64,000 bases of DNA from CAXSEF01 sp964236535 (GTDB lineage: Bacteria > Pseudomonadota > Alphaproteobacteria > Acetobacterales > Acetobacteraceae). Location of the stretch: the NCBI GenBank assembly GCA_964236535.1, contig CAXSEF010000006.1, positions 13,889-77,888 of the forward strand, written 5' to 3'. Under the pieces are notes generated by a model that searched no databases, had not been told where the DNA came from, and worked only from the letters and a program-made list of their open reading frames with translations. The position numbers and the translations under genes were made by a program. Shown here in pieces: positions 24,375-33,116 of this stretch. The stretch's first letter is position 1, and every line of letters starts with the position of its first letter.

Positions 24375-26842
24375 AGGAATTGGCTCTCCTCGGAGTGGGT
24401 GGGCTTCGGCCAGGACAGGTGGTCGCGCGGGCCGTCGAAGTCGGGCATGTCGTCGGGGTAGCGGAAGCTCTTCATGCCGCGCCGCTCCTTCTCGCGGAGC
24501 GCGAGCAGCATGCCTTCCGCGGTCATCGGCAGGGCGGTGAAGCGCACCCCGGTGGCGTGCGCGACCGCGTTGCCGATCGCCGCGCAGACCGGGCCGGTGC
24601 CAGATTCTCCCGCGCCCTTCTGGCCGCCGGGAATGGTCAGGGACGGCGCAGGGATCTCGAACATGCGGTCGAGCTCGGGCATGTCGGTCGCAAGCGGCGC
24701 CTGGTACTCGGAGAACGTCGCCGTCAGCAGATGGCCCTGCTCGTCGTAGACGTAGTCCTCGCCCATCGCCATGCCGAGCCCCATGAGGAAGCCGCCCTGG
24801 TGCTGGCCCTCGACGATCAGCGGGTTGATCACCGTGCCGGTGTCGTGCGCCATGACGTAGTTCAGGATGGTGATGCGCCCGGTGGCCGGGTCCACCTTGA
24901 CGTGCGCGGCGTGCGCGCCGCCGGCGTAGGTCACGCTGAGATTGCCCGAGCCGTCAGGCCGCTCGCGTTCGGTGGGGGTGTCGTAGGTCGCCACCGTCTC
25001 CAGCGTCGGCTCGAAGCCGGGCGGCAGCTGGTGGGTGCGGTAGGCGGAGAAGCCGGCTAGGTTCTCGAGGTAGAGCCCGCTGTTGGGCAGGCCGCGGACG
25101 AACACCTTGTCGCCGCCGGTATCGAGGTCCGCGGGGTCGGCCTCCAGCACGTGGGCGGCGATGGCCACGACCTTCTCGCGCAGCCGCTCTGCCGCCATCT
25201 TGCAGGCGGTGCCAAGCACGGCGGCGGCACGGCTCGCATAGGTGCCCAGGCCGAACGGCGCGGTCGCAGAGTCGGGCTGCGCCAGCATGATCTTCTCGTG
25301 GCCGACGCCGAGCACGTCGCTCACGATCTGCGCGAGAAAGGTCGCGTGGCCCTGGCCGTGCGACACGTCGGACGAGAAGATCGTCACGGTGCCGTCGGTC
25401 TCGAGCCGCAGCCGGATCGCCGAAAGATCGGTGTCGAACGAGGGATGGCGGCAGCTGGTGTACTTCATGCCCAGGCTGATGCCGACGCCCTCGTACGGCT
25501 TCGGGTTGGCGCGCAGCCCGACCCAGCCGATCTCGTCGGCGGCCTTGACCAGGCACTCGTCGACCGAGGTACTGTCGACGATCTGGCCGAACGGGGTGGT
25601 CACCGGGCACTGGCCGCGCTGGATGACGTTGACCGCGCGCACCGCGACCGGGTCCATGCCGAGCTGCTCGGCGGCCATGTCGATCAGCTGCTCCTTGGCC
25701 CAGTTGATCTGCGGGATGCCGAAGCCGCGCAGCGCGCCGCCCGGGGCCTGGTTGGTATGGACGATGTCGCCGTCGATGAAGATGTTGGGCACCGGGTAGG
25801 GCAGCATGCCGACGTTGGTGCCGATGTGGATGACCTGGTTGCCCCAGTACGAACCGCCGCCGGAGTTCTGGATCACGTAGTCGCGATAGCCGGTCAGCCG
25901 GCCGTCGCTCTTGAAGAACATCTCGACGTGGCGGGTCTGGCCGTTGCGTGCCGTGCCGACGCGGAACACGTCGGCGCGGCTGAGCACGAGGTGCACCGGA
26001 CGGCCGGTCTGCATCGAGAAGATCGAGGCGATCACCTCGTGGGCGAAGATCTGCGCCTTCGAGCCGAAGCCGGCGCCGACCTCGGGAGCCACCACGCGGA
26101 CGCGGTTGCGCGCGAGCTGCAGGCTGTCGGCGAGCACGTCGCGGATCATGAACAGCGACTGCGTCGAGGAATACAGCGTGAGCACGCCGGTGAAGGTGTC
26201 GTAGGTGGCGACGCAGCCGTGGGGGTCGAGTGCCGCACCGGCCTGGCGGTTGGAGGTGAAACGCTGGCGCACCACCACGTCGGCCTCCGCCTCGGCCGCA
26301 GCGATGTCGCCGATGCGCGCGGAGTAGCGGTCGAAGATGTTGCCCTCGCCGAACTCGTAGGTCAGGTGCTCGTGCAGCAGCGGCGCGTCGGGCAGGATCG
26401 CCTTCTCGGCGCTCAGCACCACGGGGAGCATCTGGTAGTCGACCTCGATCGCCTCCAGCGCGTCCATCGCCTGGTACTTGGTGTCGGCAACGACCGCGGC
26501 GATCTCCTGGCCCTGGTAGGTCACCTTGTCGATCGCGAAGGCGAAATGGTCGCCGACCAGGAGGTCCTGCATCAGGTCGCCCCAGGGCTTGACCTTGCCG
26601 AGGATGTCGGCCGCGGTCAGCACGCCGCGCACGCCGGGCATGCTCCGCGCCCTGGACGCGTCGACGGTGAAGGTCGCGTGCGCGTGCGGGCTGCGCAGGA
26701 TCTTGGCATACAGCATGCCCGGCAGCTTGATGTCGTCGATGTAGCGCGCGGTTCCCGTGAGCAGCGCGAGGTCCTCGGTGCGCGGAACCGACTGGCCGAC
26801 GAGCTTCTTGAAAGGCGAAACGACCTCAGCGACATCGTTCAT
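24371..26842 (-). CDS. Molybdenum hydroxylase large subunit, module A
   Basis: An 823-residue molybdopterin-binding subunit of the xanthine dehydrogenase/CO dehydrogenase family: N-terminal aldehyde-oxidase a/b-hammerhead (GTARYIDDIKLPGMLYAKI), then the MoCo-binding domains and the catalytic Glu in GQKGAGESGTGP near residue 745. The active-site loop reads PGGALRGFG near residue 370, unlike the Cys-bearing loop of true CO dehydrogenase and unlike the AYRGAGR loop of form II; RGFG resembles xanthine dehydrogenase. It should hydroxylate a carbon next to a ring nitrogen (or an aldehyde) with water. Partner genes for FAD and FeS subunits follow with overlap. Confidence 0.93.
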   Translation of the reverse strand: MNDVAEVVSPFKKLVGQSVPRTEDLALLTGTARYIDDIKLPGMLYAKILRSPHAHATFTVDASRARSMPGVRGVLTAADILGKVKPWGDLMQDLLVGDHFAFAIDKVTYQGQEIAAVVADTKYQAMDALEAIEVDYQMLPVVLSAEKAILPDAPLLHEHLTYEFGEGNIFDRYSARIGDIAAAEAEADVVVRQRFTSNRQAGAALDPHGCVATYDTFTGVLTLYSSTQSLFMIRDVLADSLQLARNRVRVVAPEVGAGFGSKAQIFAHEVIASIFSMQTGRPVHLVLSRADVFRVGTARNGQTRHVEMFFKSDGRLTGYRDYVIQNSGGGSYWGNQVIHIGTNVGMLPYPVPNIFIDGDIVHTNQAPGGALRGFGIPQINWAKEQLIDMAAEQLGMDPVAVRAVNVIQRGQCPVTTPFGQIVDSTSVDECLVKAADEIGWVGLRANPKPYEGVGISLGMKYTSCRHPSFDTDLSAIRLRLETDGTVTIFSSDVSHGQGHATFLAQIVSDVLGVGHEKIMLAQPDSATAPFGLGTYASRAAAVLGTACKMAAERLREKVVAIAAHVLEADPADLDTGGDKVFVRGLPNSGLYLENLAGFSAYRTHQLPPGFEPTLETVATYDTPTERERPDGSGNLSVTYAGGAHAAHVKVDPATGRITILNYVMAHDTGTVINPLIVEGQHQGGFLMGLGMAMGEDYVYDEQGHLLTATFSEYQAPLATDMPELDRMFEIPAPSLTIPGGQKGAGESGTGPVCAAIGNAVAHATGVRFTALPMTAEGMLLALREKERRGMKSFRYPDDMPDFDGPRDHLSWPKPTHSEESQFL

Positions 26843-26930
26843 CCGTCGGATTTCCTCTTGCCTGCGGCGTGCGGGTTCCCGTCGCCTGCGCAGGCCTGCG
26901 TCGCCTGCGACGGCCCGGTAGAGAGCCGGC

Positions 26931-27332
26931 TCACCATGTGAGATAGGAGATCGCCGCGGCCATGCGCCGACGTTCGGTCTCGTTGCCGCGCACCTTGATG
27001 CGGCCGGCGATCAACTCGATCGCCGCGGTCGTCTCGTCGTAGTAGACGCGCTGCATGGTCGCGCCGAGCATGATGGTCATGATGCGCATCTTGTCGGGCG
27101 AGCCGTGCACGACCTCCTGCACCACGCCGAGGTCGATCATCACCGTGAAATCCTTTTGAAGGTCGGGCATGCGCACGACCATCGGCCAGTCGCGCCAGGA
27201 CTTCACCGCGGTGACCGTCTCCTTGTTTGGGTTCCACTTGCGGAAATAGTACTGGTCAAGGACGTCGCGCATGTAGTCGGGCGTGATCGCGTCAGGACGT
27301 GGCAGATACTCGTAGGCCTGGGTCTGGCTCAT
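26931..27332 (-). CDS. Small SCP2-like protein, copy 1
   Basis: A 133-residue protein, paralogue of 2286-2696, with VKSWRDWPMVVRMP, VYYDETTAAIELIAGR and IKVRGNETERRRM. The pattern suggests an SCP2-like ligand-binding fold, but no function is assigned. It is wedged between the permease (59 bp) and the molybdenum hydroxylase large subunit (88 bp), all in one direction, so it is probably co-transcribed and could bind the imported substrate or a hydrophobic intermediate. Module B lacks this gene. Confidence 0.8.
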   Translation of the reverse strand: MSQTQAYEYLPRPDAITPDYMRDVLDQYYFRKWNPNKETVTAVKSWRDWPMVVRMPDLQKDFTVMIDLGVVQEVVHGSPDKMRIMTIMLGATMQRVYYDETTAAIELIAGRIKVRGNETERRRMAAAISYLTW

Positions 27333-27391
27333 GTCGGGGCTTCCCTCGTTTGGGCTTGGCGCAGCGGGTCGCTGCCGTCGGTGCGCGCGGG

Positions 27392-28792
27392 CTAGAGGCG
27401 GACCGCGTCGGTGCGCCGGCGCAGCACCTGGGTGCGATAGAACCCGCCGCGCTTGGTCCTGGGCACGACGAACTGGTCGTAGGCCACGAAGACGGCCACG
27501 CAGACGAACCAGGTCATCGCCGCCTTCCAGTTCAGCATGATGGCCGCGATCGAACCCATCAGGCTGAAGGCCGCGACGAAGATCGCGATCGGCACGCCGA
27601 ACCGCACGCTGAGCGGGCGCTCCAGATCGGTGCGGCGCTTCATCAGCAGATAGAACACCGCGATGACGAGGTAGAGCGTGGCCGACCACTCCGCGAGCAC
27701 GGCGATGACGAAGTCGATATGGGTGAAGTAGACGCCCACCAGCGCAAAGCCGGCCAGCATCAGGATCGCGACCCACGGTACCGAACGCGAGGAGTAGCGG
27801 CCGACGAAGCGGGGCAGCGCGCCCTGCTGGGCGTAGAGTGCCAACACCCTGCCCTCGGCCATGAAGAACACGCTCAGGGTGGTGTAGGTGGCGACCAGCA
27901 TGCTGATCATCGCCAGGTAGAACACCGGTCCGTGGCCAAGCTTGGCCTCGACCACCTCGACCGTGGGCACCGACATCGCCGACAGAACGCCGAGCGGCAC
28001 GCAGGCGAGCAGGCCGAGCGCCAGCGGGATCTGGCGCGCCCAGAGCTGCCAGGCGGCCGAAAGCAGACCCACGTCGCGCGAGCGCTCGAAGTCGCTCCAC
28101 TCGTCGACCAGCACCTGCTGCACCTCGAGGATGCCGGCCATCACCGAGACCCACAGCGCGCCCACGGTGAACGGCGACATCCAGTTGATCGGCGAGGGCG
28201 AGGCCCAGTTCGCCGACCACACGGCGCGGTCGCTGATCAGCCACCACACCGCGACGGCGAGAAAAATGTCGCCCACCAGGGTGAAGGCGACGAGGACGGC
28301 CTGCACCTTGCCGGTGATCTGCTGGCCGTAGAGGTTGAGCGCCAGCACCGGGCCGAGCACGACGTAGGGCCAAATCCACTGCGGCACCGAGGCGAACAGG
28401 CCGTGCAGCAGGCCCTGCGCCACCACCAGCTCCAGCCACATGAAAGCACCATAGACCGGCGCATAGCCCACGAAATAGGTGGTGCCGAGCGAGAACAGGC
28501 CGGCCTCGCGCCCGAAGGACTGGATCGAGCCCGGCTCCGGGACCGCCGTGATCATCTCGCGATACAGCCACCAGGTGCAGTTGATCACCAGCGCGCCCTC
28601 GAGAAAGCCGATCAGCGTCCATTTGATGCCGTAAAGGCTGGCGATGTACATGATCCACGCCCAGCCGGCGGTGAACAGCATCTCGCCGGTGCCGATGGCG
28701 GAGACATCGAACCAGTTCAGCGCCTTTTCGTCGAGAATTTCGGCGTCGTCGTTCATGCCGTCGAGATCCGCATGAATCGTCTTGTCACTCAT
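27392..28792 (-). CDS. APC-superfamily permease, module A
   Basis: A 466-residue inner-membrane protein with about twelve hydrophobic helices. The first helices (FDVSAIGTGEMLFTAGWAW, EGALVINCTWWLYREMI) and GSIQSFGREAGLFSLG are shared with the paralogue at 39795-41192. The arrangement suits an amino-acid/polyamine/organocation-type symporter. First gene of the ten-gene module A and divergent from the ring-cleavage dioxygenase, so it is the likely importer of the pathway substrate. ATG 28792 is chosen over an upstream frame because MSDKT aligns with the start of the paralogue. Confidence 0.9.
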   Translation of the reverse strand: MSDKTIHADLDGMNDDAEILDEKALNWFDVSAIGTGEMLFTAGWAWIMYIASLYGIKWTLIGFLEGALVINCTWWLYREMITAVPEPGSIQSFGREAGLFSLGTTYFVGYAPVYGAFMWLELVVAQGLLHGLFASVPQWIWPYVVLGPVLALNLYGQQITGKVQAVLVAFTLVGDIFLAVAVWWLISDRAVWSANWASPSPINWMSPFTVGALWVSVMAGILEVQQVLVDEWSDFERSRDVGLLSAAWQLWARQIPLALGLLACVPLGVLSAMSVPTVEVVEAKLGHGPVFYLAMISMLVATYTTLSVFFMAEGRVLALYAQQGALPRFVGRYSSRSVPWVAILMLAGFALVGVYFTHIDFVIAVLAEWSATLYLVIAVFYLLMKRRTDLERPLSVRFGVPIAIFVAAFSLMGSIAAIMLNWKAAMTWFVCVAVFVAYDQFVVPRTKRGGFYRTQVLRRRTDAVRL

Positions 28793-29250
28793 GAGAACCC
28801 CAGCGCTGCGTTGCAGTAGTGACCGACGCACTCAAGTGGCGTCTCGGCCTACTTTGCAGGAACCATACCAAGCCGGCCCGCCGCCATCCAATCAGTATAC
28901 ATTCTTCCCTTTCGGGGTTCGATGCAAGCGGGCGCTCGGCCTCCGCGACCGTGCATCCCGCCCGCCCGCCAACGACGATGCCGACAACGGAAGACCGCAT
29001 ATGCGGGTGTCGCCGGGCGCCCGTTCGGGGCTTGACCGCAAGGATGGCGGGCGAGGCGAGGGTTGCTCGAATCGAGGCACAGCGTAGGGCATGTGACGTC
29101 CTGCGGTGCAACTGCCGCAAGCAGCGGCAGGCAGCGACACGGCTCTGGTGGCTGCGCGGCCGCCCGCCTGGACGGCGTATTGGCCTTGTATACAATCTGC
29201 CTTGTGTGGCATGGGCTGTGCGTGTCCTTCGCTTTGTTACGGAGCCCAGC
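28793..29250. promoter_or_regulatory. Divergent catabolic promoter region with two GTATAC sites
   Basis: This 458-bp spacer drives module A leftward and the LigB operon rightward. A perfect palindrome TTGTATACAA lies at 29186-29195, 56 bp before the dioxygenase ATG; CAGTATACAT lies at 28893-28902, 101 bp before the permease ATG. One site per operon at promoter distance is the expected picture for a shared GntR/FCD-type repressor. No convincing gene is present. Confidence 0.55.
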
Positions 29251-30258
29251 ATGGCAGAGATTGTCTGCGCCCTCAGCCTGTCGCACGCGCCCGGTGTCCT
29301 CGGATGGCCGGATGCGCCGGAACCCGCGATGCGCAAGCGCATCGCCGACGCGCATGCCGAGTGCGCGCGCCGCCTCGAAGAGGCCAAGCCGGACGTCATC
29401 ATCGCGTTCCTCGACGACCATTTCGAGAACCATTTCCGCAACCTCATGCCGACCTTCGCCGTGGGGATCGCCGAGAGCCACAGCGGGCCGGCGGACTACA
29501 TGATGGAGGCGCTGCGCTTCAAGGAAAAGGTCGTGATCCCTGGGCGGCCGGACCTGGGCGAGCTGCTTCTGCGCGGCCTGCTGCACGCGGGGTTCGATCC
29601 GGCGCGGATGGGTGAGATCGAGTACGGCAACAACCTGCTGGTGCCGCTGCAATGCATTCGCCCGCAATATGACATTCCGGTACTGCCGGTGTACATCAAC
29701 GTGTTCTCGCCGCCACTGCCGTCGATGAGCCGCTGCTACGACCTGGGCGCTGCGGTGCGCAAGATCGTGGACGGCATCTCCGACGACCTGCGCGTTGCGT
29801 TCCTTGCGACCGGCGGGCTGTCGCACTGGCCACCGGTGTGGACCGAGGGCGCACCCGAGGCCGACGAGTTCCTGCAGCGGATGCGGCGTTACCAGACCGA
29901 GGGCAAGCAGGTGGCGCTCGAGGACCCTACGCTGTACTCCGACCTGGCTGCCTACGAGATCGAGATGGCGGCCAAGAAGCAGTGGCCGCTGCAGCACCAG
30001 CACCCGCTGGTCAACGCGGAGTGGGACCGCGAAGTCATTGCGGCGTTCGGCAGCGGTGATGTCGACTACCTGCGCAACTGCACGTTCGACGACATCGAGC
30101 AGGGCGGCGGTCATGGCGGGCACGAGATGCTCAACTGGATGGCGGTAATGGGTGCGATGGGCGGCGCGCCCGCTCATGTGATTGCCTACGAGCCAGTGAT
30201 GGAGTGGATCTGCGGCATGGGCTACGTCGCCTATGGTCCCACCGGATCCGTCGCCTGA
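29251..30258 (+). CDS. LigB/MhpB-type extradiol ring-cleavage dioxygenase
   Basis: A 335-residue class III extradiol dioxygenase of the LigB superfamily: SLSHAPGVLG at the N-terminus, AFLDDHFENHF, YINVFSPPLPSMSRCYDLG and GGLSHWPP supply the His ligands and acid/base region of the non-haem Fe(II) site. 2,3-dihydroxyphenylpropionate dioxygenase and protocatechuate 4,5-dioxygenase beta chain are relatives. A separate alpha chain is not seen, but the C-terminal region after 230 (WDREVIAAFG, GGGHGGHEMLNWM) resembles a LigA-like extension in homodimeric members. It should cleave a ring diol made by the flavin monooxygenases. ATG 29251 has GGAG upstream. Confidence 0.9.
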   Translation: MAEIVCALSLSHAPGVLGWPDAPEPAMRKRIADAHAECARRLEEAKPDVIIAFLDDHFENHFRNLMPTFAVGIAESHSGPADYMMEALRFKEKVVIPGRPDLGELLLRGLLHAGFDPARMGEIEYGNNLLVPLQCIRPQYDIPVLPVYINVFSPPLPSMSRCYDLGAAVRKIVDGISDDLRVAFLATGGLSHWPPVWTEGAPEADEFLQRMRRYQTEGKQVALEDPTLYSDLAAYEIEMAAKKQWPLQHQHPLVNAEWDREVIAAFGSGDVDYLRNCTFDDIEQGGGHGGHEMLNWMAVMGAMGGAPAHVIAYEPVMEWICGMGYVAYGPTGSVA

Positions 30259-30490
30259 GAGCTCGTTCGAGAACCCTGCCCTGCCGACGGTCCGACGCGC
30301 CCTTGCCTTGCTTCAGTGCGCACGGTCACGAAGGCTGCGGCGCCGTGGTGCTCGCGGCGTCAGCCCGGCTGGCTCTGCAGAGCCGTTTCTCGAACAAGCG
30401 CCGAGTCGCCCTATTCAGCCCTGGGCGCGCGGCCTTGCGCTGTCGCGCGCAGACCGCCTCGCTACCGTACCCCTCAGAAGGCCTGTGTCC
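30259..30490. repeat. Spacer with long-range inverted repeat
   Basis: A 232-bp spacer within the plus-strand operon. CTCGTTCGAGAA (30262-30273) and TTCTCGAACAAG (30387-30398) are inverted copies with one mismatch, 113 bp apart. This may be a small repeat element or the foot of an RNA hairpin that tunes expression of the downstream genes. No gene is seen. Confidence 0.35.
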
Positions 30491-30895
30491 ATGGCAGAGA
30501 TCACCATTTTCAGCCCCGAAACGCTCGGCACGCCGCTTGGGCAGTATTCGCAGATTTCCCGGGTAAAAGCGGCATCGGAGTTCGTCTTCATCGCCGGCCA
30601 AGTAGGTGCGGCGAAGGATGGCAGCGTCGCGGAAGGCTTCGACGCGCAATGCGCCCAGGCGTTCGCCAACACGCTGACCGCGCTGCAGTCGGTCGGGGCG
30701 GACTGGAGCAATGTTGTCCAGTTCACGACGTATCTTGTCCACTCGCAGGACATCCCGATGTTCATGGAGTATCGCCTGCGTGAATTTCCGGCGTTCTTCC
30801 CGTCGGGAAAGTATCCTCCGAACACGCTGCTGATGATCGACCGTCTGGTGAAGGAGCCGCTGCTTGTCGAGGTCCACACCATTGCAGCGCTGTAG
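30491..30895 (+). CDS. RidA-family protein, copy 3
   Basis: A 134-residue RidA-family protein (FVFIAGQVGAAKDG, CAQAFANTLTALQSVGADWSNVVQFTTYLV, LLVEVHTIAAL). The catalytic-Arg position reads PPNTLLMID, Asn in place of Arg, so classical imine deaminase activity is doubtful. Position between the ring-cleavage dioxygenase and the C-C hydrolase suggests handling of a tautomer or enamine of the ring-opened product. ATG follows a spacer of 232 bp but lies in the same direction as its neighbours. Confidence 0.87.
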   Translation: MAEITIFSPETLGTPLGQYSQISRVKAASEFVFIAGQVGAAKDGSVAEGFDAQCAQAFANTLTALQSVGADWSNVVQFTTYLVHSQDIPMFMEYRLREFPAFFPSGKYPPNTLLMIDRLVKEPLLVEVHTIAAL

Positions 30896-31042
30896 CCTGC
30901 CACAGACCGGAAGGGACAGCCTGTTGATTCCACGTCCTGTCTCGATCGAGGGTCATGCCGGTGGGATCCCTCGTCCAGGCAGACGGGATCCAGGGCCTGG
31001 GCTCCCGGCGGGTCCAGGACAGCGTCCTGGTCTTGACTCCTG

Positions 31043-31909
31043 ATGGTCTATGCAGAGCGCAGCTTCGAGTTCGAGGGTATCGGCGCAAGTTACGTCGAGT
31101 CCGACCCGGGCGGCTATCCACTTCTGCTGATCCATGGCTCGGGTCCCGGTGCCTCCACGGTCGGCAACTGGCGCCGGGTGCTTGATCCGCTGGCGGAACG
31201 CTTCCACGTCCATGCCATGGACCTGATCGGGTTCGGCCGTTCGGCGCGCAAGCCGGCACCACCATATTTCGACCTCGATCTGTGGCAGCGGCAGTGCGAA
31301 GCATTGATCGCGCGCATGCCGGGCGAGCGGATCGGTATCATTGCGCACTCGATCTCGGCGGTGCTGGCATTGCGGCTTGCGGCCGCCAACCCGCGCGTGG
31401 GCCAGGTGCTCACAACGGGGGCGATGGGGGCGAAGTTCACCGTGAACCAGGCGACAATCCGCTGCTGGACGTTCCCGGCGGACCGGAACGAGCTGCGTCG
31501 CACCGCGGAGCACCTTGTCTACGACAAGACCGTGGTGGATGACGCCTACCTCGACGCGCGGATGGCGATCCTGCATGGCGACGCGGCGTATGGCCCGTAT
31601 TTCTCGGCGATGTTCGCGGGCGACCGGCAGGCCGTCGCCGACGGCGCGATCCTGCCCGACACGGTGCTGGAGCGGGTGGTCTGCCCGGTCGCCATGCTGC
31701 ACGGCCGCGACGACGAGGCATTTCCGCCGGAGATTACCCTCGCTCTGGCGCGCAAGCTGCGGCAGGCCGATGTGGGCCTGCTCGCACGCTGCTCGCACTC
31801 GGTCGCGATGGAGCATCCCGACGTGCTTCTGGCCGCCGCGAGCCGTTTGTTCCGGACGCCTGTCGACGCCGCCTCTGGCCAAGCCGACGCCGGCTCGCCC
31901 GTCGGATGA
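31043..31909 (+). CDS. Alpha/beta hydrolase, meta-cleavage-product hydrolase-like
   Basis: A 288-residue alpha/beta hydrolase with the oxyanion segment LIHGSGPGASTVGNW typical of MhpC/BphD-type C-C hydrolases. The probable triad is S103, D223 or D224 (HGRDDEAFPPE) and H252 (CSHSVAMEHP). The nucleophile elbow reads IIAHSISAV, so both glycines of G-x-S-x-G are replaced, which is unusual. Placed after a ring-cleavage dioxygenase, it should hydrolyse the ring-opened product; N-formylmaleamate deformylase (NicD) is a related alternative. It sits 25 bp before the FAD monooxygenase gene. Confidence 0.85.
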   Translation: MVYAERSFEFEGIGASYVESDPGGYPLLLIHGSGPGASTVGNWRRVLDPLAERFHVHAMDLIGFGRSARKPAPPYFDLDLWQRQCEALIARMPGERIGIIAHSISAVLALRLAAANPRVGQVLTTGAMGAKFTVNQATIRCWTFPADRNELRRTAEHLVYDKTVVDDAYLDARMAILHGDAAYGPYFSAMFAGDRQAVADGAILPDTVLERVVCPVAMLHGRDDEAFPPEITLALARKLRQADVGLLARCSHSVAMEHPDVLLAAASRLFRTPVDAASGQADAGSPVG

Positions 31910-31934
31910 CACGAGCCAGCACAGGAGATGGGCG

Positions 31935-33116
31935 ATGAGTCGTCATGTCGAGATCGTGGGCGCCGGCCTGGCCGGGCTGTGCGCCGCCACCAGGTTCGCC
32001 CAGCTGGGCTGGCGGGTTTCGCTGCACGAGCGCAGCGCCGATCTGCGCATGTTCGGCGCCGGCATCTGGCTTTGGGAAAGCGGGCTCAAGACCTTGAGTG
32101 TGCTCGGCGCCTATGAAAGCGCCACGCACCGGGCGCGCAACATCCGCGAGTGGCGCATCGCCGACAGCCGCGGCCGCACTCTGATGTCACGCGAGATGAC
32201 GCCGTCCGACCGCATGCTGCTGCCGCCGCGCGCCGATCTCTATCAAGCGCTGATCGACCGCGCCGTTGCGCTGGGGGTGGAAATCCACACCTCCTCGGTG
32301 ATCACCGGCGTGTGTCCGGAGGGGGCGGTGGTCACCGAAGCTGGCGTCGAGCGCAAGGCCGATCTGGTGCTGATCGCGAATGGTGCCTATTCGCAGCTGC
32401 GCGAGCAGATCCTTGGCACCGCGTGGATCGACTACGGCATCGAGTCCGCAATCCGCATGATGATCGACGGGCATCCGGACGACTCGCCTGACGTGATCAC
32501 CGAATACTGGAACGGACCCTGGCGCCTGCTATTCAATCCGTGCACAGAGGGTCAGACCTACATCTTTCTGAGCGCCCCGCTCGACGACGAGCGCTCACGG
32601 CTACTGCCTATCGACCGCGAGCTGTGGAAGGAGCAGTTCCCAGTCGCGTCTGGGCTGATCGACCGCTTCGGTGAGGCAGGCCGCTGGGACCGGTTGGTCA
32701 ACGTGCGATGCCGGCGGTGGTCTCAGGGCCGGGTTGCGGTGGTGGGCGACGCGGCACACGCAATGCCGCCCAACCTTGGCCAAGCGGCCAACACCGCGTT
32801 CGGTAACGTCATGGCGCTGGCGCAGATGGTCGATCAGGGGGGCGACATCGGCACCTCGCTGGAAGCGTGGGAGGCCCGGCAACGGCCGCTTACAAACCAT
32901 GTGCAATGGTGGTCGTACCTCTATGGCTATGTGATCGGCAAGTGGCCGCGTGGACTGTTGCCGCTGCGGTCTGACCTGCTACGCATGGTCTCGAAAACCG
33001 AATGGTTCGACGAGGGTCTGAACCGCGGCGCCCGCCACTCCCCAGCTGGCTATTCAGAGCAGGCGCATGGGCAGAGAGGTGCGGTCCTGCCCGTTGCGCA
33101 GGAGGCACTGGCATGA
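31935..33116 (+). CDS. FAD-dependent aromatic monooxygenase, copy B
   Basis: A 393-residue group A flavin monooxygenase: IVGAGLAGLCA, ERSADLRMFGAGIWLWESG, VVGDAAHAMPPNLGQAAN. By eye about two thirds of the first 120 residues match copy A (17944-19101). It begins with ATG 31935 behind an AGGAG site and overlaps the FAH gene by 4 bp. It should add a hydroxyl to a ring, making the diol that LigB cleaves. The presence of two such enzymes suggests two successive hydroxylations or two parallel substrates. Confidence 0.92.
   Translation: MSRHVEIVGAGLAGLCAATRFAQLGWRVSLHERSADLRMFGAGIWLWESGLKTLSVLGAYESATHRARNIREWRIADSRGRTLMSREMTPSDRMLLPPRADLYQALIDRAVALGVEIHTSSVITGVCPEGAVVTEAGVERKADLVLIANGAYSQLREQILGTAWIDYGIESAIRMMIDGHPDDSPDVITEYWNGPWRLLFNPCTEGQTYIFLSAPLDDERSRLLPIDRELWKEQFPVASGLIDRFGEAGRWDRLVNVRCRRWSQGRVAVVGDAAHAMPPNLGQAANTAFGNVMALAQMVDQGGDIGTSLEAWEARQRPLTNHVQWWSYLYGYVIGKWPRGLLPLRSDLLRMVSKTEWFDEGLNRGARHSPAGYSEQAHGQRGAVLPVAQEALA

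Noticed and set aside
24371..26842. Aerobic CO dehydrogenase (CoxL)
   Set aside because: The active-site loop lacks the Cys-containing motif of true CoxL, and both paralogues have GGALRGFG; heterocycle hydroxylase is the better reading.
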